Positions 13,238-20,295 of a DNA stretch of 22,291 nucleotides are shown here, piece after piece. Under the pieces are notes generated by a model. It searched no databases and was not told the origin of the DNA. It saw nothing but the letters and a program-made list of their open reading frames with translations. Location of the stretch: positions 1-22,291 of the forward strand of contig JBGARN010000076.1 of assembly GCA_044230205.1 (NCBI GenBank), written 5' to 3'. This stretch comes from JAEUTH01 sp044230205 (GTDB lineage: Bacteria; Bacteroidota; Bacteroidia; AKYH767-A; OLB10). Positions within the stretch are counted from its first letter, which is position 1, and every line of letters begins with the position of its first letter. A program made the translations under genes and the position numbers.

Positions 13238-15919
13238 TTAATCTTTAACCAGTTTCATATTGTAAAAACTATTGCCGGCAGTTATCCTGATAAAATAAAT
13301 TCCGGGAGCAAGGTTGGTTAATTCCCCTATAAATTGATTAATGCCTTTGGTCAATTGAACAGGCCGGTTTTCGACACATTGGTTCAGGCTGTTATAAATT
13401 TCAAGTTTGCATTGGTCATAATCATCTATTGCATTAACAATTACTGTATAGGTACCAGTTGTGGGATTAGGATAAACAAAGTAATCCTCCACATCATTGT
13501 TAAATTTCAAATTACTTAAGTCAGCACTTACATTTTCATCTGTTAATCGTAATACAGGTTTGTTAAACTGCTGGCTTAAAACCACACTCCAGAATTTATT
13601 GCTGCTTTTAAATCGTATATGAAAATCATGATTACCAATTGAAAGACCTGAGGTGCTTAATGAAGAGATGAATATAAAAGTTGATTGTGGTGTAATAGCC
13701 TGTGATACTTTTCCTGGGTAGTCATTGTCAAACCAATATTCATAATTGGTAATTTTATTATTACCAGCAGTCTGCGAAATTTTAATAACATACTGGCTGT
13801 AAACTGCACTCCAGGTAGCAGCATCTTTAAATCGAACGTGCAGGGCATGCATACCATTGCTGAGTCCACTTGTTGGCAGACTCCCGGTTAAATTAAAATT
13901 CTGTTGTGATGTTACGACAACCGTATTGCGGGCAGCATAGTTATTATCAAACCAATACTCATAAGCACTAATTGCGTTACCCGAAGGCTGTTTGGTAATG
14001 TAGCTGCTAAAAACTTCGCTCCATGAATCGCGGCTGTCTTTAAAGCGAATGCGAAATAAGTGAAAGCCATTATCAAGCCCGGTTGTGGCCAATGCCGTGT
14101 TGAGATTATAGTTTGCCTGGTTAGTTACATTAACTGAAATCTTTGCAGCATAATTATTATCAAACCAATATTCATACGATTTTATTTTGTTTATGCCTGT
14201 GGTTACAGGCATTTTTGTTATGTAGCTGCTCAATACTGAACTCCATTTATTATTACCAGTTCTGAAATGAATATGGAATTGGTGCAAACCGGTAGAAAGA
14301 TTATTGGTAGGCAAACTGCCGGTTAAATTGAAGTTAGCTATGCTGCCACCAGTTGAAATAACTGTTTTACTAGCATAGTTGTTGTCAAACCAATATTCAT
14401 AATCGGTAATTTCAGTACCTGTCCCTTTGGTTATAAACTGTTGAATGGCACTATAAGCTGAACTTACGGCCGGACTAAGAGAGCATATGGATTTTACCCT
14501 CCAATCATATTGTGTTGCTGCAGTAAGCCCGTTTAAAGTTTTATAGCCAATGTTACTTCCGGCTGTTTTAGTAGTCCATGCTGTAGTCCCTGTTTTTCGG
14601 TATTGTATTGAATACTGAATGGCGCATGGAACTGTCGTCCAGTTTACTTTAGCCCCGGTTAATGTAATATTGGTTACAGTAAAACCGGTTGTAGGTGCCG
14701 GGCAGCCTGAAATGTTAATCGTTACCTGGGTAGCACCAGAAGTGCCAATTAAATTGCTTGCAGTAACGGTATACGTACCCGCTGTTTTAACAACAATTGA
14801 TTTTGAGGTAGCTCCTGTTGACCATAAATAATTCAAGGCACCCGGAGAAGAAGCTGTCAACACTGTTGAATCGCCCGTACATAATGCATAACCTTTTGTG
14901 CTTGTAATTAATGGCGCAGGAGGTGCGCTTACTTTCACTGAACTAAGCAAGGGTTCACGAACACCACCGGAATTGAAAAAAGAGCGCATTCGATTTTTCT
15001 GACCGGTTGTAAATAAGTTCATGCAATTGTCGCTCACATTGTCCATGTAATTTTGAAACAAATCACCATTTGGTCCATTTGAACATGATATAGAAGGAAA
15101 AGAAGGACAACCACTGTTGGGTCCATATTGCACTGGTGTATCACTTACATAATCAGTTGAAGTGCAAGCTCCTGAAGCTCCCCATAAATGATATAAGCCA
15201 AGGTAATGACCTATTTGATGAACTGCAGTGCGGCCACCAAGACCTGATGGAGTTGTTGTCCATTTAATAATTACACCATCCTGTGTAGGAATAGCCTGCG
15301 CAGGCATCTTTGCATATCCTAAAACATCTTTACCTGCTATATTTTTTACTCCCGGCACTACAATAATATTTAGGTAGCTTGAAGGGTCCCATATTTGAAT
15401 GCCTCCTGTAGCGGGATCAAATACATCATTGTTGTTTTGGTTGAATTGGGTTTTAGTGGTAAGGGTGCGGGTGATACCATTACTTGGATTACCATTGGGG
15501 TCAGTAACTGCAAGGCAAAACCGGAATTTAGTGTCAGCAGCAATACTTTTCCAAACAGCAAACGTATTGGTTGTGTCAGAATTTAAACGTGCAAAATCCT
15601 GGTTAATTTTTTCAAGTTGAAGATAAAGCTCTGAATCGCTTACATTGGTTGATGCATTACTCGCATTATATAGTACATGAAATACAACAGGAATAGTTAT
15701 ATAATCCGGTAATGCAATAGCACTTGCTTCATTTCCGGAAAACTTTGCAGCTAATTTATCGGTCTCATTTCTCTTTGTAATGTAACCGGGATTCGATTCA
15801 AGAAACTGTTCGTAAATCTCATCATGGCCACATGATACAGAACCGGCCTGTACTGATTGCGCCATCAGACTGTTATTACATTGCCATAAAAGCAATATCA
15901 CTAGGAAAAGCTTTTTCAT
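13238..15919 (-). CDS. M43/pappalysin-like protein with altered zinc motif (HQIGH), four YWFDN repeats and T9SS tail
   Basis: The 893-residue protein starts with a signal peptide (MKKLFLVILLLWQCNNSLMA). Residues about 70-330 resemble M43 metallopeptidases: IPVVFHVLYN, the zinc motif region AVHQIGHYLGLYHLWG (H234, H238, H244) and a Met-turn-like QNYMDNVSDNCMNLFTTGQ. Residue 235, the general-base Glu in active enzymes, is Gln (codon CAA at 15217-15215), so hydrolysis is expected to be lost or very weak. An Ig/SprB-like segment (CTGDSTVLTAS...YLWSTGATS) and a fibronectin III-like domain (about 410-500) follow. Four tandem repeats of about 73 residues then begin with YEYWFDN (14410 to about 13556). 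The last 80 residues are a T9SS type A domain (YFVYPNPTTGTYTV). It lies 25 bp downstream of the beta-helix gene, likely in one operon. It is probably a surface binding or structural protein rather than a protease. Confidence 0.9.
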   Translation of the reverse strand: MKKLFLVILLLWQCNNSLMAQSVQAGSVSCGHDEIYEQFLESNPGYITKRNETDKLAAKFSGNEASAIALPDYITIPVVFHVLYNASNASTNVSDSELYLQLEKINQDFARLNSDTTNTFAVWKSIAADTKFRFCLAVTDPNGNPSNGITRTLTTKTQFNQNNNDVFDPATGGIQIWDPSSYLNIIVVPGVKNIAGKDVLGYAKMPAQAIPTQDGVIIKWTTTPSGLGGRTAVHQIGHYLGLYHLWGASGACTSTDYVSDTPVQYGPNSGCPSFPSISCSNGPNGDLFQNYMDNVSDNCMNLFTTGQKNRMRSFFNSGGVREPLLSSVKVSAPPAPLITSTKGYALCTGDSTVLTASSPGALNYLWSTGATSKSIVVKTAGTYTVTASNLIGTSGATQVTINISGCPAPTTGFTVTNITLTGAKVNWTTVPCAIQYSIQYRKTGTTAWTTKTAGSNIGYKTLNGLTAATQYDWRVKSICSLSPAVSSAYSAIQQFITKGTGTEITDYEYWFDNNYASKTVISTGGSIANFNLTGSLPTNNLSTGLHQFHIHFRTGNNKWSSVLSSYITKMPVTTGINKIKSYEYWFDNNYAAKISVNVTNQANYNLNTALATTGLDNGFHLFRIRFKDSRDSWSEVFSSYITKQPSGNAISAYEYWFDNNYAARNTVVVTSQQNFNLTGSLPTSGLSNGMHALHVRFKDAATWSAVYSQYVIKISQTAGNNKITNYEYWFDNDYPGKVSQAITPQSTFIFISSLSTSGLSIGNHDFHIRFKSSNKFWSVVLSQQFNKPVLRLTDENVSADLSNLKFNNDVEDYFVYPNPTTGTYTVIVNAIDDYDQCKLEIYNSLNQCVENRPVQLTKGINQFIGELTNLAPGIYFIRITAGNSFYNMKLVKD
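13556..14410 (-). repeat. Four tandem YEYWFDN protein repeats within the M43-like gene
   Basis: On the minus strand, repeat units begin at 14410, 14185, 13972 and 13753 and are 71-75 codons long; the last is slightly degenerate. Each has the pattern (I)xxYEYWFDN(N/D)Y, then a variable strand, a hydrophobic xLxTxGLxxGxH, FHIRFK-like and WSxVxSxY segments. They resemble EYFxDxD-type repeats of other secreted Bacteroidota proteins. The conservation between units points to internal duplication. Confidence 0.88.
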
Positions 15920-15944
15920 GTTTATTGAACCTGCAGTTTAAAAA

Positions 15945-16970
15945 TCAATTACCCTGTGCTGCAACCTTTATATTCACATTCAGATTGCCGCCTGCATCCG
16001 TTGTTCCTGAAATTGACTGATACTGAATGTGCGGATTAAAAGGGGCTGAACCCTCTTTCCATGGGAATGCACCACCATAAATTCCCACATCTTTTCCATC
16101 AACACCACCATTATATCCCGGTGAGGTTGATTTAATACGATAGTTGTGCGAATAGCTGAAAGAATTTCCTGACTGGCTGGTAAATATTGAATTCTGCGCC
16201 TGGTTTAAATAGTTACCATTGCTTGAACCTGGTAATCCGGGGGCGCCTACAAATACATTATTATTAAATGCATTGCTGTATGATGAACTATAAAAAGTAC
16301 CGTATGTGTTTAGTATAACATTATTCTCAAACAGGCATCCGGTTATATTAATCAACAATGTTCCTCCATTGTAAAGAAAAATATTATTCCGTAAAATGTT
16401 GTTGTTTTTAAACTGCGTAATATAAGCTGCAATAATGTTGCTTTGAAATACATTCGATTCAGAAAGACCTGCATCGATTGCTCCATTAATCACATTTTCC
16501 TTGACTAAAAATCCCGAAGAATTATTTACTGTGTAAGGGGAATAAAAGCTAAAAACAAGTGAAACAAAATTGCAACGCTCTATAAGAAATGAATGGACAT
16601 CCTGGTTACTGCTTCCCGTTCCTACATAAATACTTCCGTTTAAAAGTATGCCGCTTATAGACCCGCTGTCAGCACCTGTAACAAGGTATATGGAACCGGT
16701 TAAAGTTGTTTTGCCTGTTGCAAGAGTTGAGTCAGGGTTATGACCGGCTCCTACAATGTGAATACGCTTGTTAATGACAAGACTGCCAAGAGTATAGCTG
16801 CTTCCGGGCAGATAAAGCGTATCACCATTAACAGAAACAGATATTGCAGTGGATAAGTCGCTATAAAAACTTTGTGAACTGCCATGCTGCACAGCAATTA
16901 GGTTTTGAGCAGAACTCAATCGTGTTAAACAAAGGCTTGTCAGAAGCAATAGTAAAGTGCTTTTCTTCAT
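15945..16970 (-). CDS. Exported right-handed beta-helix-like protein
   Basis: The frame could start at 17051, but the ATG at 16970 gives a clean signal peptide (MKKSTLLLLLTSLCLTRLSS, then AQNL), so the protein is 341 residues. The body has short repeated hydrophobic/Asn-rich strands (FLIERCNFVSLVF, FLVKENVINGAI, NNILRNNIFLYNG, CLFENNVILNTYG, AFNNNVFVG), characteristic of a pectate-lyase-like parallel beta-helix. The N-terminal segment (YSDLSTAISVSVNGDTLYLP) fits the usual first turn, and the C-terminus contains GKDVGIYGGAFPWKEGSAPF. No catalytic residues can be assigned. It lacks a T9SS sorting domain, unlike the downstream gene 25 bp away, so it may stay periplasmic or use another route. A role in glycan binding or cleavage is possible but not shown. 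Confidence 0.85.
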   Translation of the reverse strand: MKKSTLLLLLTSLCLTRLSSAQNLIAVQHGSSQSFYSDLSTAISVSVNGDTLYLPGSSYTLGSLVINKRIHIVGAGHNPDSTLATGKTTLTGSIYLVTGADSGSISGILLNGSIYVGTGSSNQDVHSFLIERCNFVSLVFSFYSPYTVNNSSGFLVKENVINGAIDAGLSESNVFQSNIIAAYITQFKNNNILRNNIFLYNGGTLLINITGCLFENNVILNTYGTFYSSSYSNAFNNNVFVGAPGLPGSSNGNYLNQAQNSIFTSQSGNSFSYSHNYRIKSTSPGYNGGVDGKDVGIYGGAFPWKEGSAPFNPHIQYQSISGTTDAGGNLNVNIKVAAQGN

Positions 16971-17345
16971 AAAATAGAATTTTGAATGTTTGGATTTTTG
17001 GTATTCTGTGAAACGATTGCTCCCAAAAATGGTTACTGAGCAATCGATCATAGTGTAATTATATTCATTTTGTTCTTAATAGACAATTTAATTTTATAAA
17101 TGAACACAATACATACACTAATTGTTACAATCCTTAAACCATGAGTACATTTCCAAATTTGCAAACAGTCATTATGATGCTAATTCAGATTACGATTTAT
17201 CAAACCATTCTTAATATTATCATCCAAAGATTAATGCTCTTAATTATGTTTAGGTCGTTTTTTAATAATGCAATTTCAATGTACCGGTGATCTAAGGGAC
17301 GGAGCGCAACTAATTAATCTCAATTTATTGACTGGCAGGCTAAAG
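16971..17345. other. Divergent intergenic region between the beta-helix and CBS genes
   Basis: This AT-rich region contains a 9-bp inverted repeat at 17014-17046 and the upstream control region of both divergent genes. A 49-codon frame at 17141-17290 exists but is not convincing. No RNA gene is recognisable. Confidence 0.5.
17014..17046. promoter_or_regulatory. Inverted repeat upstream of the beta-helix/M43 unit
   Basis: CGATTGCTC (17014-17022) and GAGCAATCG (17038-17046) form a perfect 9-bp inverted repeat with a 15-bp spacer, about 44-76 bp before the ATG at 16970. It could be an operator or a leader hairpin; no T-tract follows in either direction. Confidence 0.4.
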
Positions 17346-17376
17346 TTTCGTGCATCATTTGGTTTTTTTAGTTTTG
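17346..17376 (+). promoter_or_regulatory. Promoter of the CBS-type gene
   Basis: TTTC at 17346-17349 (one mismatch to TTTG), a 19-bp spacer and TAGTTTTG at 17369-17376 (an exact TAnnTTTG match) fit the Bacteroidota promoter. The start of transcription would be near 17383, giving a leader of about 75 nt. A TGCTTTTT/AAAAAGCA hairpin lies around 17379-17399. Confidence 0.6.
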
Positions 17377-17458
17377 CGTGCTTTTTTAAGAAAAAGCATG
17401 GATAAACAAGCGGTTTACCCATTTTTTAATGTAAAAAATACCTTTAAGTAAAAATCAA

Positions 17459-18826
17459 ATGAAAAAAATCTGTGACAACATTCTCGATACCATTGGCAAC
17501 ACACCTTTAGTACGCATTAATAATATAACCAAAGATGTAAAAGCCACTGTTCTGGCTAAAATTGAAACCTTCAATCCCGGCAATTCTATTAAAGACCGAA
17601 TGGCATTAAAAATGATAGAAGATGCCGAAAAAGATGGCCGGCTTAAACCGGGCGGAACCATTATTGAAGGCACATCGGGTAATACCGGTATGGGTCTTGC
17701 CATTGCTGCTGTTATTAAAGGTTACAAGTGTATATTCACGTCAACAGATAAACAATCGAAAGAAAAATTTGATGCCTTGCGTGCATTTGGTGCCGAAGTA
17801 ATTGTTTGTCCTACCAACGTTGACCCCGAAGATCCCCGCTCCTATTATTCCGTTTCGTCACGACTGGTAAATGAAGTGCCCAATTCATGGAAACCGAACC
17901 AGTATGACAACCCGTCCAATTCGCAGGCACACTACGAATCAACTGGTCCTGAAATCTGGGAGCAAACTGAAGGTAAAATCACACACCTGGTGGTGGGCGT
18001 TGGTACCGGTGGCACTATTTGCGGAACTGCACGATACCTGAAAGAAAAAAATCCAAACATTAAAGTTTTTGGTATTGATACTTACGGATCGGTTTTTAAA
18101 AAATATAAAGAGACCGGCATTTTTGACAAGAATGAAATTTATCCTTATGTAACCGAAGGCATAGGAGAAGATTTTCTGCCGCAGAATGTAAACTTTGATT
18201 TGATTGACCTATTTGAAAAAGTTACCGATAAAGATGCTGCTTTAATGACCCGCGAAATTGCAAGGCAGGAAGGAATTTTTGTTGGTAATAGTGCAGGCAG
18301 CGCTATGGCGGGTATATTGCAATTGAAAGATAAATTTAAGGAAGGCGATATGGTGGTGGTAATTTTTCACGATCACGGCACGCGTTACCTCGGCAAAATG
18401 TTTAATGACGAATGGATGCGCGAAAAAGGATACTTTGATAAAAAAGGACTGATAGCCAAAGATCTTGTTGCATCTCAAAAAGGTGAATTAATAGCTCTTG
18501 AAAGCACTGATACCATTGAAAATGCAATTAAAGTGATGGAAAAGAATGATTATTCGCAGCTGCCTATAACCACTGAAAAACGCATTACAGGATCGCTCAA
18601 TCAAAATGATATTTACAAAGCCATCATAAAAAATCCCGATGTAAAAACAAAACCGGTTTCATCTATCATGAAACCTGCTTTTCCGTTTGTTGACATCAGC
18701 ACACCAATAGATGCTCTTTCAACCATGTTGTCTGACGATCACGAAGCGGTGCTCGTTCGCGATTTTAAGGTTGACAAAACCTACATCATCACACGAAGCG
18801 ATGTGCTTAATGCACTGGCAAGATAA
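17459..18826 (+). CDS. Cystathionine beta-synthase-type PLP enzyme with C-terminal CBS domains
   Basis: The protein has 455 residues. The N-terminal ~330 residues are a fold-type II PLP domain: DTIGNTPLVRINN, the Schiff-base lysine K45 in FNPGNSIKDRM, the substrate loop EGTSGNTGMG (residues 70-79) and the phosphate-binding GVGTGGTICG. The C-terminal ~120 residues form a tandem CBS (Bateman) module, including IENAIKVMEKNDYSQLPI and IDALSTMLSDDHEAVLV. This is the architecture of eukaryotic-type cystathionine beta-synthase without the N-terminal haem domain. The expected reaction is condensation of serine (or an activated serine) with homocysteine to cystathionine; cysteine synthase activity is an alternative. 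The CBS pair usually senses adenosyl ligands or provides autoinhibition. It is cytosolic and apparently a single-gene unit with its own promoter. Confidence 0.93.
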   Translation: MKKICDNILDTIGNTPLVRINNITKDVKATVLAKIETFNPGNSIKDRMALKMIEDAEKDGRLKPGGTIIEGTSGNTGMGLAIAAVIKGYKCIFTSTDKQSKEKFDALRAFGAEVIVCPTNVDPEDPRSYYSVSSRLVNEVPNSWKPNQYDNPSNSQAHYESTGPEIWEQTEGKITHLVVGVGTGGTICGTARYLKEKNPNIKVFGIDTYGSVFKKYKETGIFDKNEIYPYVTEGIGEDFLPQNVNFDLIDLFEKVTDKDAALMTREIARQEGIFVGNSAGSAMAGILQLKDKFKEGDMVVVIFHDHGTRYLGKMFNDEWMREKGYFDKKGLIAKDLVASQKGELIALESTDTIENAIKVMEKNDYSQLPITTEKRITGSLNQNDIYKAIIKNPDVKTKPVSSIMKPAFPFVDISTPIDALSTMLSDDHEAVLVRDFKVDKTYIITRSDVLNALAR

Positions 18827-18871
18827 ACTGGTGAAAAAAATTGTAATCCACGCATAGCAATTTGTGAACAT

Positions 18872-18900
18872 GGCGCAAGCATCCGCTTGTGCCTCTTTTA
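18872..18900 (+). repeat. REP-like hairpin, copy A (also terminator-like)
   Basis: GGCGCAAGC and GCTTGTGCC pair (one G-T) around ATCC at 18872-18893, followed by a T-rich TCTTTTATT. The core plus its CAT flank is identical to copy C at 20026-20050. It sits 45 bp after the CBS-gene stop, so it may also terminate that transcript. Confidence 0.75.
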
Positions 18901-18902
18901 TT

Positions 18903-18930
18903 AATAGTGCAAGCGTCCGCTTGTGCTATT
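18903..18930 (+). repeat. REP-like hairpin, copy B
   Basis: AATAGTGCAAGC and GCTTGTGCTATT pair around GTCC with two G-T pairs. The core GCAAGCGTCCGCTTGTGC differs from copy A by one base in the loop, but the outer stem is different. It lies 12 bp after copy A in the same orientation. Confidence 0.7.
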
Positions 18931-19078
18931 TAGGCGGGATTTATAGCTGTGTAATCACTTCTGGCAGTCAAAGAGTGAGCAAAAAAATTGCTGTGATAAG
19001 AGAGTAATCCTACAGCCACCGCACACCAGAGGGCAAAAAAAATCCCCGCACCTTACACATGATATAATTTGTTTTTTA

Positions 19079-19109
19079 TTTGTATGTACGGTATTTATCC
19101 GTACATTTG
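19079..19109 (+). promoter_or_regulatory. Promoter of the toxin-antitoxin operon
   Basis: TTTG at 19079-19082, an exact 19-bp spacer and TACATTTG at 19102-19109 match both Bacteroidota promoter boxes fully. This is the best-formed promoter in the window. Transcription would begin near 19115, about 59 nt before the ATG. Confidence 0.8.
19084..19106. promoter_or_regulatory. Operator-like inverted repeat in the TA promoter
   Basis: ATGTACGG (19084-19091) and CCGTACAT (19099-19106) form a perfect 8-bp inverted repeat with a 7-bp spacer. The right arm covers the -7 box. This is the expected place for autorepression by a ribbon-helix-helix antitoxin or its complex with the toxin. Confidence 0.65.
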
Positions 19110-19115
19110 CATTTC

Positions 19116-19152
19116 AGTAGCATTTTCATTCAATTTTAAAATTCATGCTACT
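19116..19152. promoter_or_regulatory. Second inverted repeat in the TA leader
   Basis: AGTAGCAT (19116-19123) and ATGCTACT (19145-19152) form a perfect 8-bp inverted repeat around a 21-bp AT-rich spacer that itself contains the palindrome AATTTTAAAATT. It begins at the expected transcription start and ends 21 bp before the ATG. It could be a second operator or an mRNA hairpin. Confidence 0.45.
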
Positions 19153-19173
19153 AGTTAATATCCAAATAATAAA

Positions 19174-19449
19174 ATGAGAACAATAGAAAAAACACGGTTT
19201 GATGCTCGCCTCCCAAAAGAGCAAAAACAATTCTTTGAGTATGCTGCCAGTTTGGGTGGCTTTCGCTCATTAACAGAATTTCTGATTAATGCTGCACAGC
19301 AAAGAGCAAAACAGATAATTGATGAACATAATACCATCTTGGCCTCACAGCGCGATCGAGATTTATTTTTCAAAACGGTTTCCAATCCCGGTAAACCAAA
19401 TGCAAATCTTAAAAAAGCTGCTGCGCGTTTTAAAAAGGCAATCCTTTAA
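19174..19449 (+). CDS. DUF1778 / TacA-like antitoxin
   Basis: The protein has 91 residues, the normal size for the family. The N-terminal TRFDARLPKEQKQFFEYAASLGGFRSLTEFLINAA is the ribbon-helix-helix pattern of DUF1778 antitoxins: a short basic strand, then two helices with a glycine turn. The C-terminal half, with LFFKTVSNPGKPNANLKKAAARFKKA, is the segment that wraps and inhibits the GNAT toxin in known TacAT complexes. It lies directly before the toxin gene with 2 bp between them, and its promoter carries inverted repeats suited to autorepression. The assignment is firm from family pattern and context. Confidence 0.92.
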   Translation: MRTIEKTRFDARLPKEQKQFFEYAASLGGFRSLTEFLINAAQQRAKQIIDEHNTILASQRDRDLFFKTVSNPGKPNANLKKAAARFKKAIL

Positions 19450-19451
19450 GA

Positions 19452-19955
19452 ATGGAGTTTATTACCGTACCCTTAAGTACAGCACACAACAGAAATGATT
19501 TTGATTGTGGCAATGCCATGCTTAATAATTACCTCCGGCAACAGGCACGGCAGGATGTAAAAAGAAACCTTGCAGCTTGTTTTGTTTTGCCCGATGATGC
19601 AAATAATATTAAAGGATTCTATACACTTTCAAACGCAGGTATTCAAAAAGATTTACTGCCCGAGGATTTAAAAAAGAAGTTGCCATTGTCCTACATAAAC
19701 CTTCCCGCAACATTATTAGGCCGCTTAGCCGTTAATAAAGTTTTTTCACGGCAGGGCATAGGAGAACTCATTCTGATTGATGCATTAAAAAGAAGCTATT
19801 ACACTTCATTACAAAACATCGCATCAATGGCAGTAGTAGTAGATCCGGTTGATGACAATGCAGTTAAATTCTATCAGAAATACGGCTTCACTCTATTACT
19901 CGATAGCGGCAAAATGTTCATCCCAATGAAAACAATTTCTACATTATTTGAATAA
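19452..19955 (+). CDS. GNAT-family toxin (TacT-like)
   Basis: The 167-residue protein has the hallmarks of TacT/AtaT-type toxins: FDCGNAMLNNYLRQQARQD near the N-terminus, GFYTLS, the LLGRLAVNK strand, the acetyl-CoA pyrophosphate loop R100-Q-G-I-G104, and the FYQKYGF motif with the candidate catalytic Y141. Known members acetylate the amino group of aminoacyl-tRNAs and block translation; which tRNAs this one would target cannot be read. It is cytosolic and paired with the antitoxin 2 bp upstream, sharing its promoter. All visible motifs are intact, so the toxin is probably active. A REP-like hairpin with a T-rich tail follows about 75 bp downstream. Confidence 0.93.
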   Translation: MEFITVPLSTAHNRNDFDCGNAMLNNYLRQQARQDVKRNLAACFVLPDDANNIKGFYTLSNAGIQKDLLPEDLKKKLPLSYINLPATLLGRLAVNKVFSRQGIGELILIDALKRSYYTSLQNIASMAVVVDPVDDNAVKFYQKYGFTLLLDSGKMFIPMKTISTLFE

Positions 19956-20025
19956 TTCCCATTGCCGTTATTATATTCCCTAACCAACAACAAGATTAAA
20001 ATCTGGAAACCCTCTGCACCCCCAT

Positions 20026-20057
20026 CATGGCGCAAGCATCCGCTTGTGCCCTTTTTA
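20026..20057 (+). repeat. REP-like hairpin, copy C
   Basis: CAT followed by GGCGCAAGC, ATCC and GCTTGTGCC is identical to copy A (18869-18893), and the next bases (CCTTTTTATT) are also similar. Copies A and C are in the same orientation about 1.16 kb apart and flank the toxin-antitoxin pair. With its T-tract it can also act as a terminator for that operon. Confidence 0.75.
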
Positions 20058-20107
20058 TTGTCGTAACCAGTTAACACCTCTCGTGCAAAATTACAGTTCG
20101 TTTCTGG

Positions 20108-20248
20108 CTAGCAGCTGTTCCCGGTAGCGCTCCCACAAGCCTCCAGGCTTGTGTTTTTGCTCCAGACAATATCATTAGGCCATATTTGAAACCCTGATAC
20201 AATTCCAACCATCATAAAAACAATCAATAAAATCCCAAGCCACTTCAT
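20108..20248 (-). CDS. Possible small membrane peptide (46 aa), low confidence
   Basis: On the minus strand an ATG at 20248 opens a 46-codon frame ending TAG at 20108. It begins MKWLGILLIVFMMVGIVSGF, one convincing hydrophobic segment, followed by QIWPNDIVW and a tail that reads through the ACAAGCC hairpin. The first 29 residues look protein-like (three Trp, a TM helix), while the tail looks like repeat DNA. This may be a gene fragment truncated by repeat insertion, a genuine small membrane protein, or chance. Confidence 0.3.
   Translation of the reverse strand: MKWLGILLIVFMMVGIVSGFQIWPNDIVWSKNTSLEACGSATGNSC
20133..20157. repeat. Short palindromic hairpin (ACAAGCC type)
   Basis: CACAAGCC and GGCTTGTG pair around TCCA, followed by TTTTTG on the + strand. 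It resembles a small dispersed palindrome rather than REP copies A-C, whose stem sequence differs. Confidence 0.6.
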
Positions 20249-20295
20249 TTGACAAATTTTTACAAAACCGAAAAGTAATCAATTACAGCTAATCC

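Larger units (their letters stand above)
18827..19173. other. Intergenic region with two REP-like hairpins and the TA promoter
   Basis: This 347-bp gap holds two related hairpins (18872-18893 and 18906-18927) and the promoter/operator of the toxin-antitoxin pair (19079-19152). It contains no recognisable gene. Confidence 0.7.

Noticed and set aside
16971..17051. Extended N-terminus of the beta-helix protein starting at 17051
   Set aside because: It would put 27 residues before a classic signal peptide and cover the inverted repeat; 16970 is preferred.
17141..17290. 49-codon + strand frame, rich in Ile/Met/Leu
   Set aside because: AT-rich intergenic DNA readily gives such frames. It has no promoter, no start context and no recognisable pattern.
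18869..20057. CRISPR-like repeats
   Set aside because: Only three short hairpins with irregular spacing and no spacer series; they fit REP-like elements or terminators.
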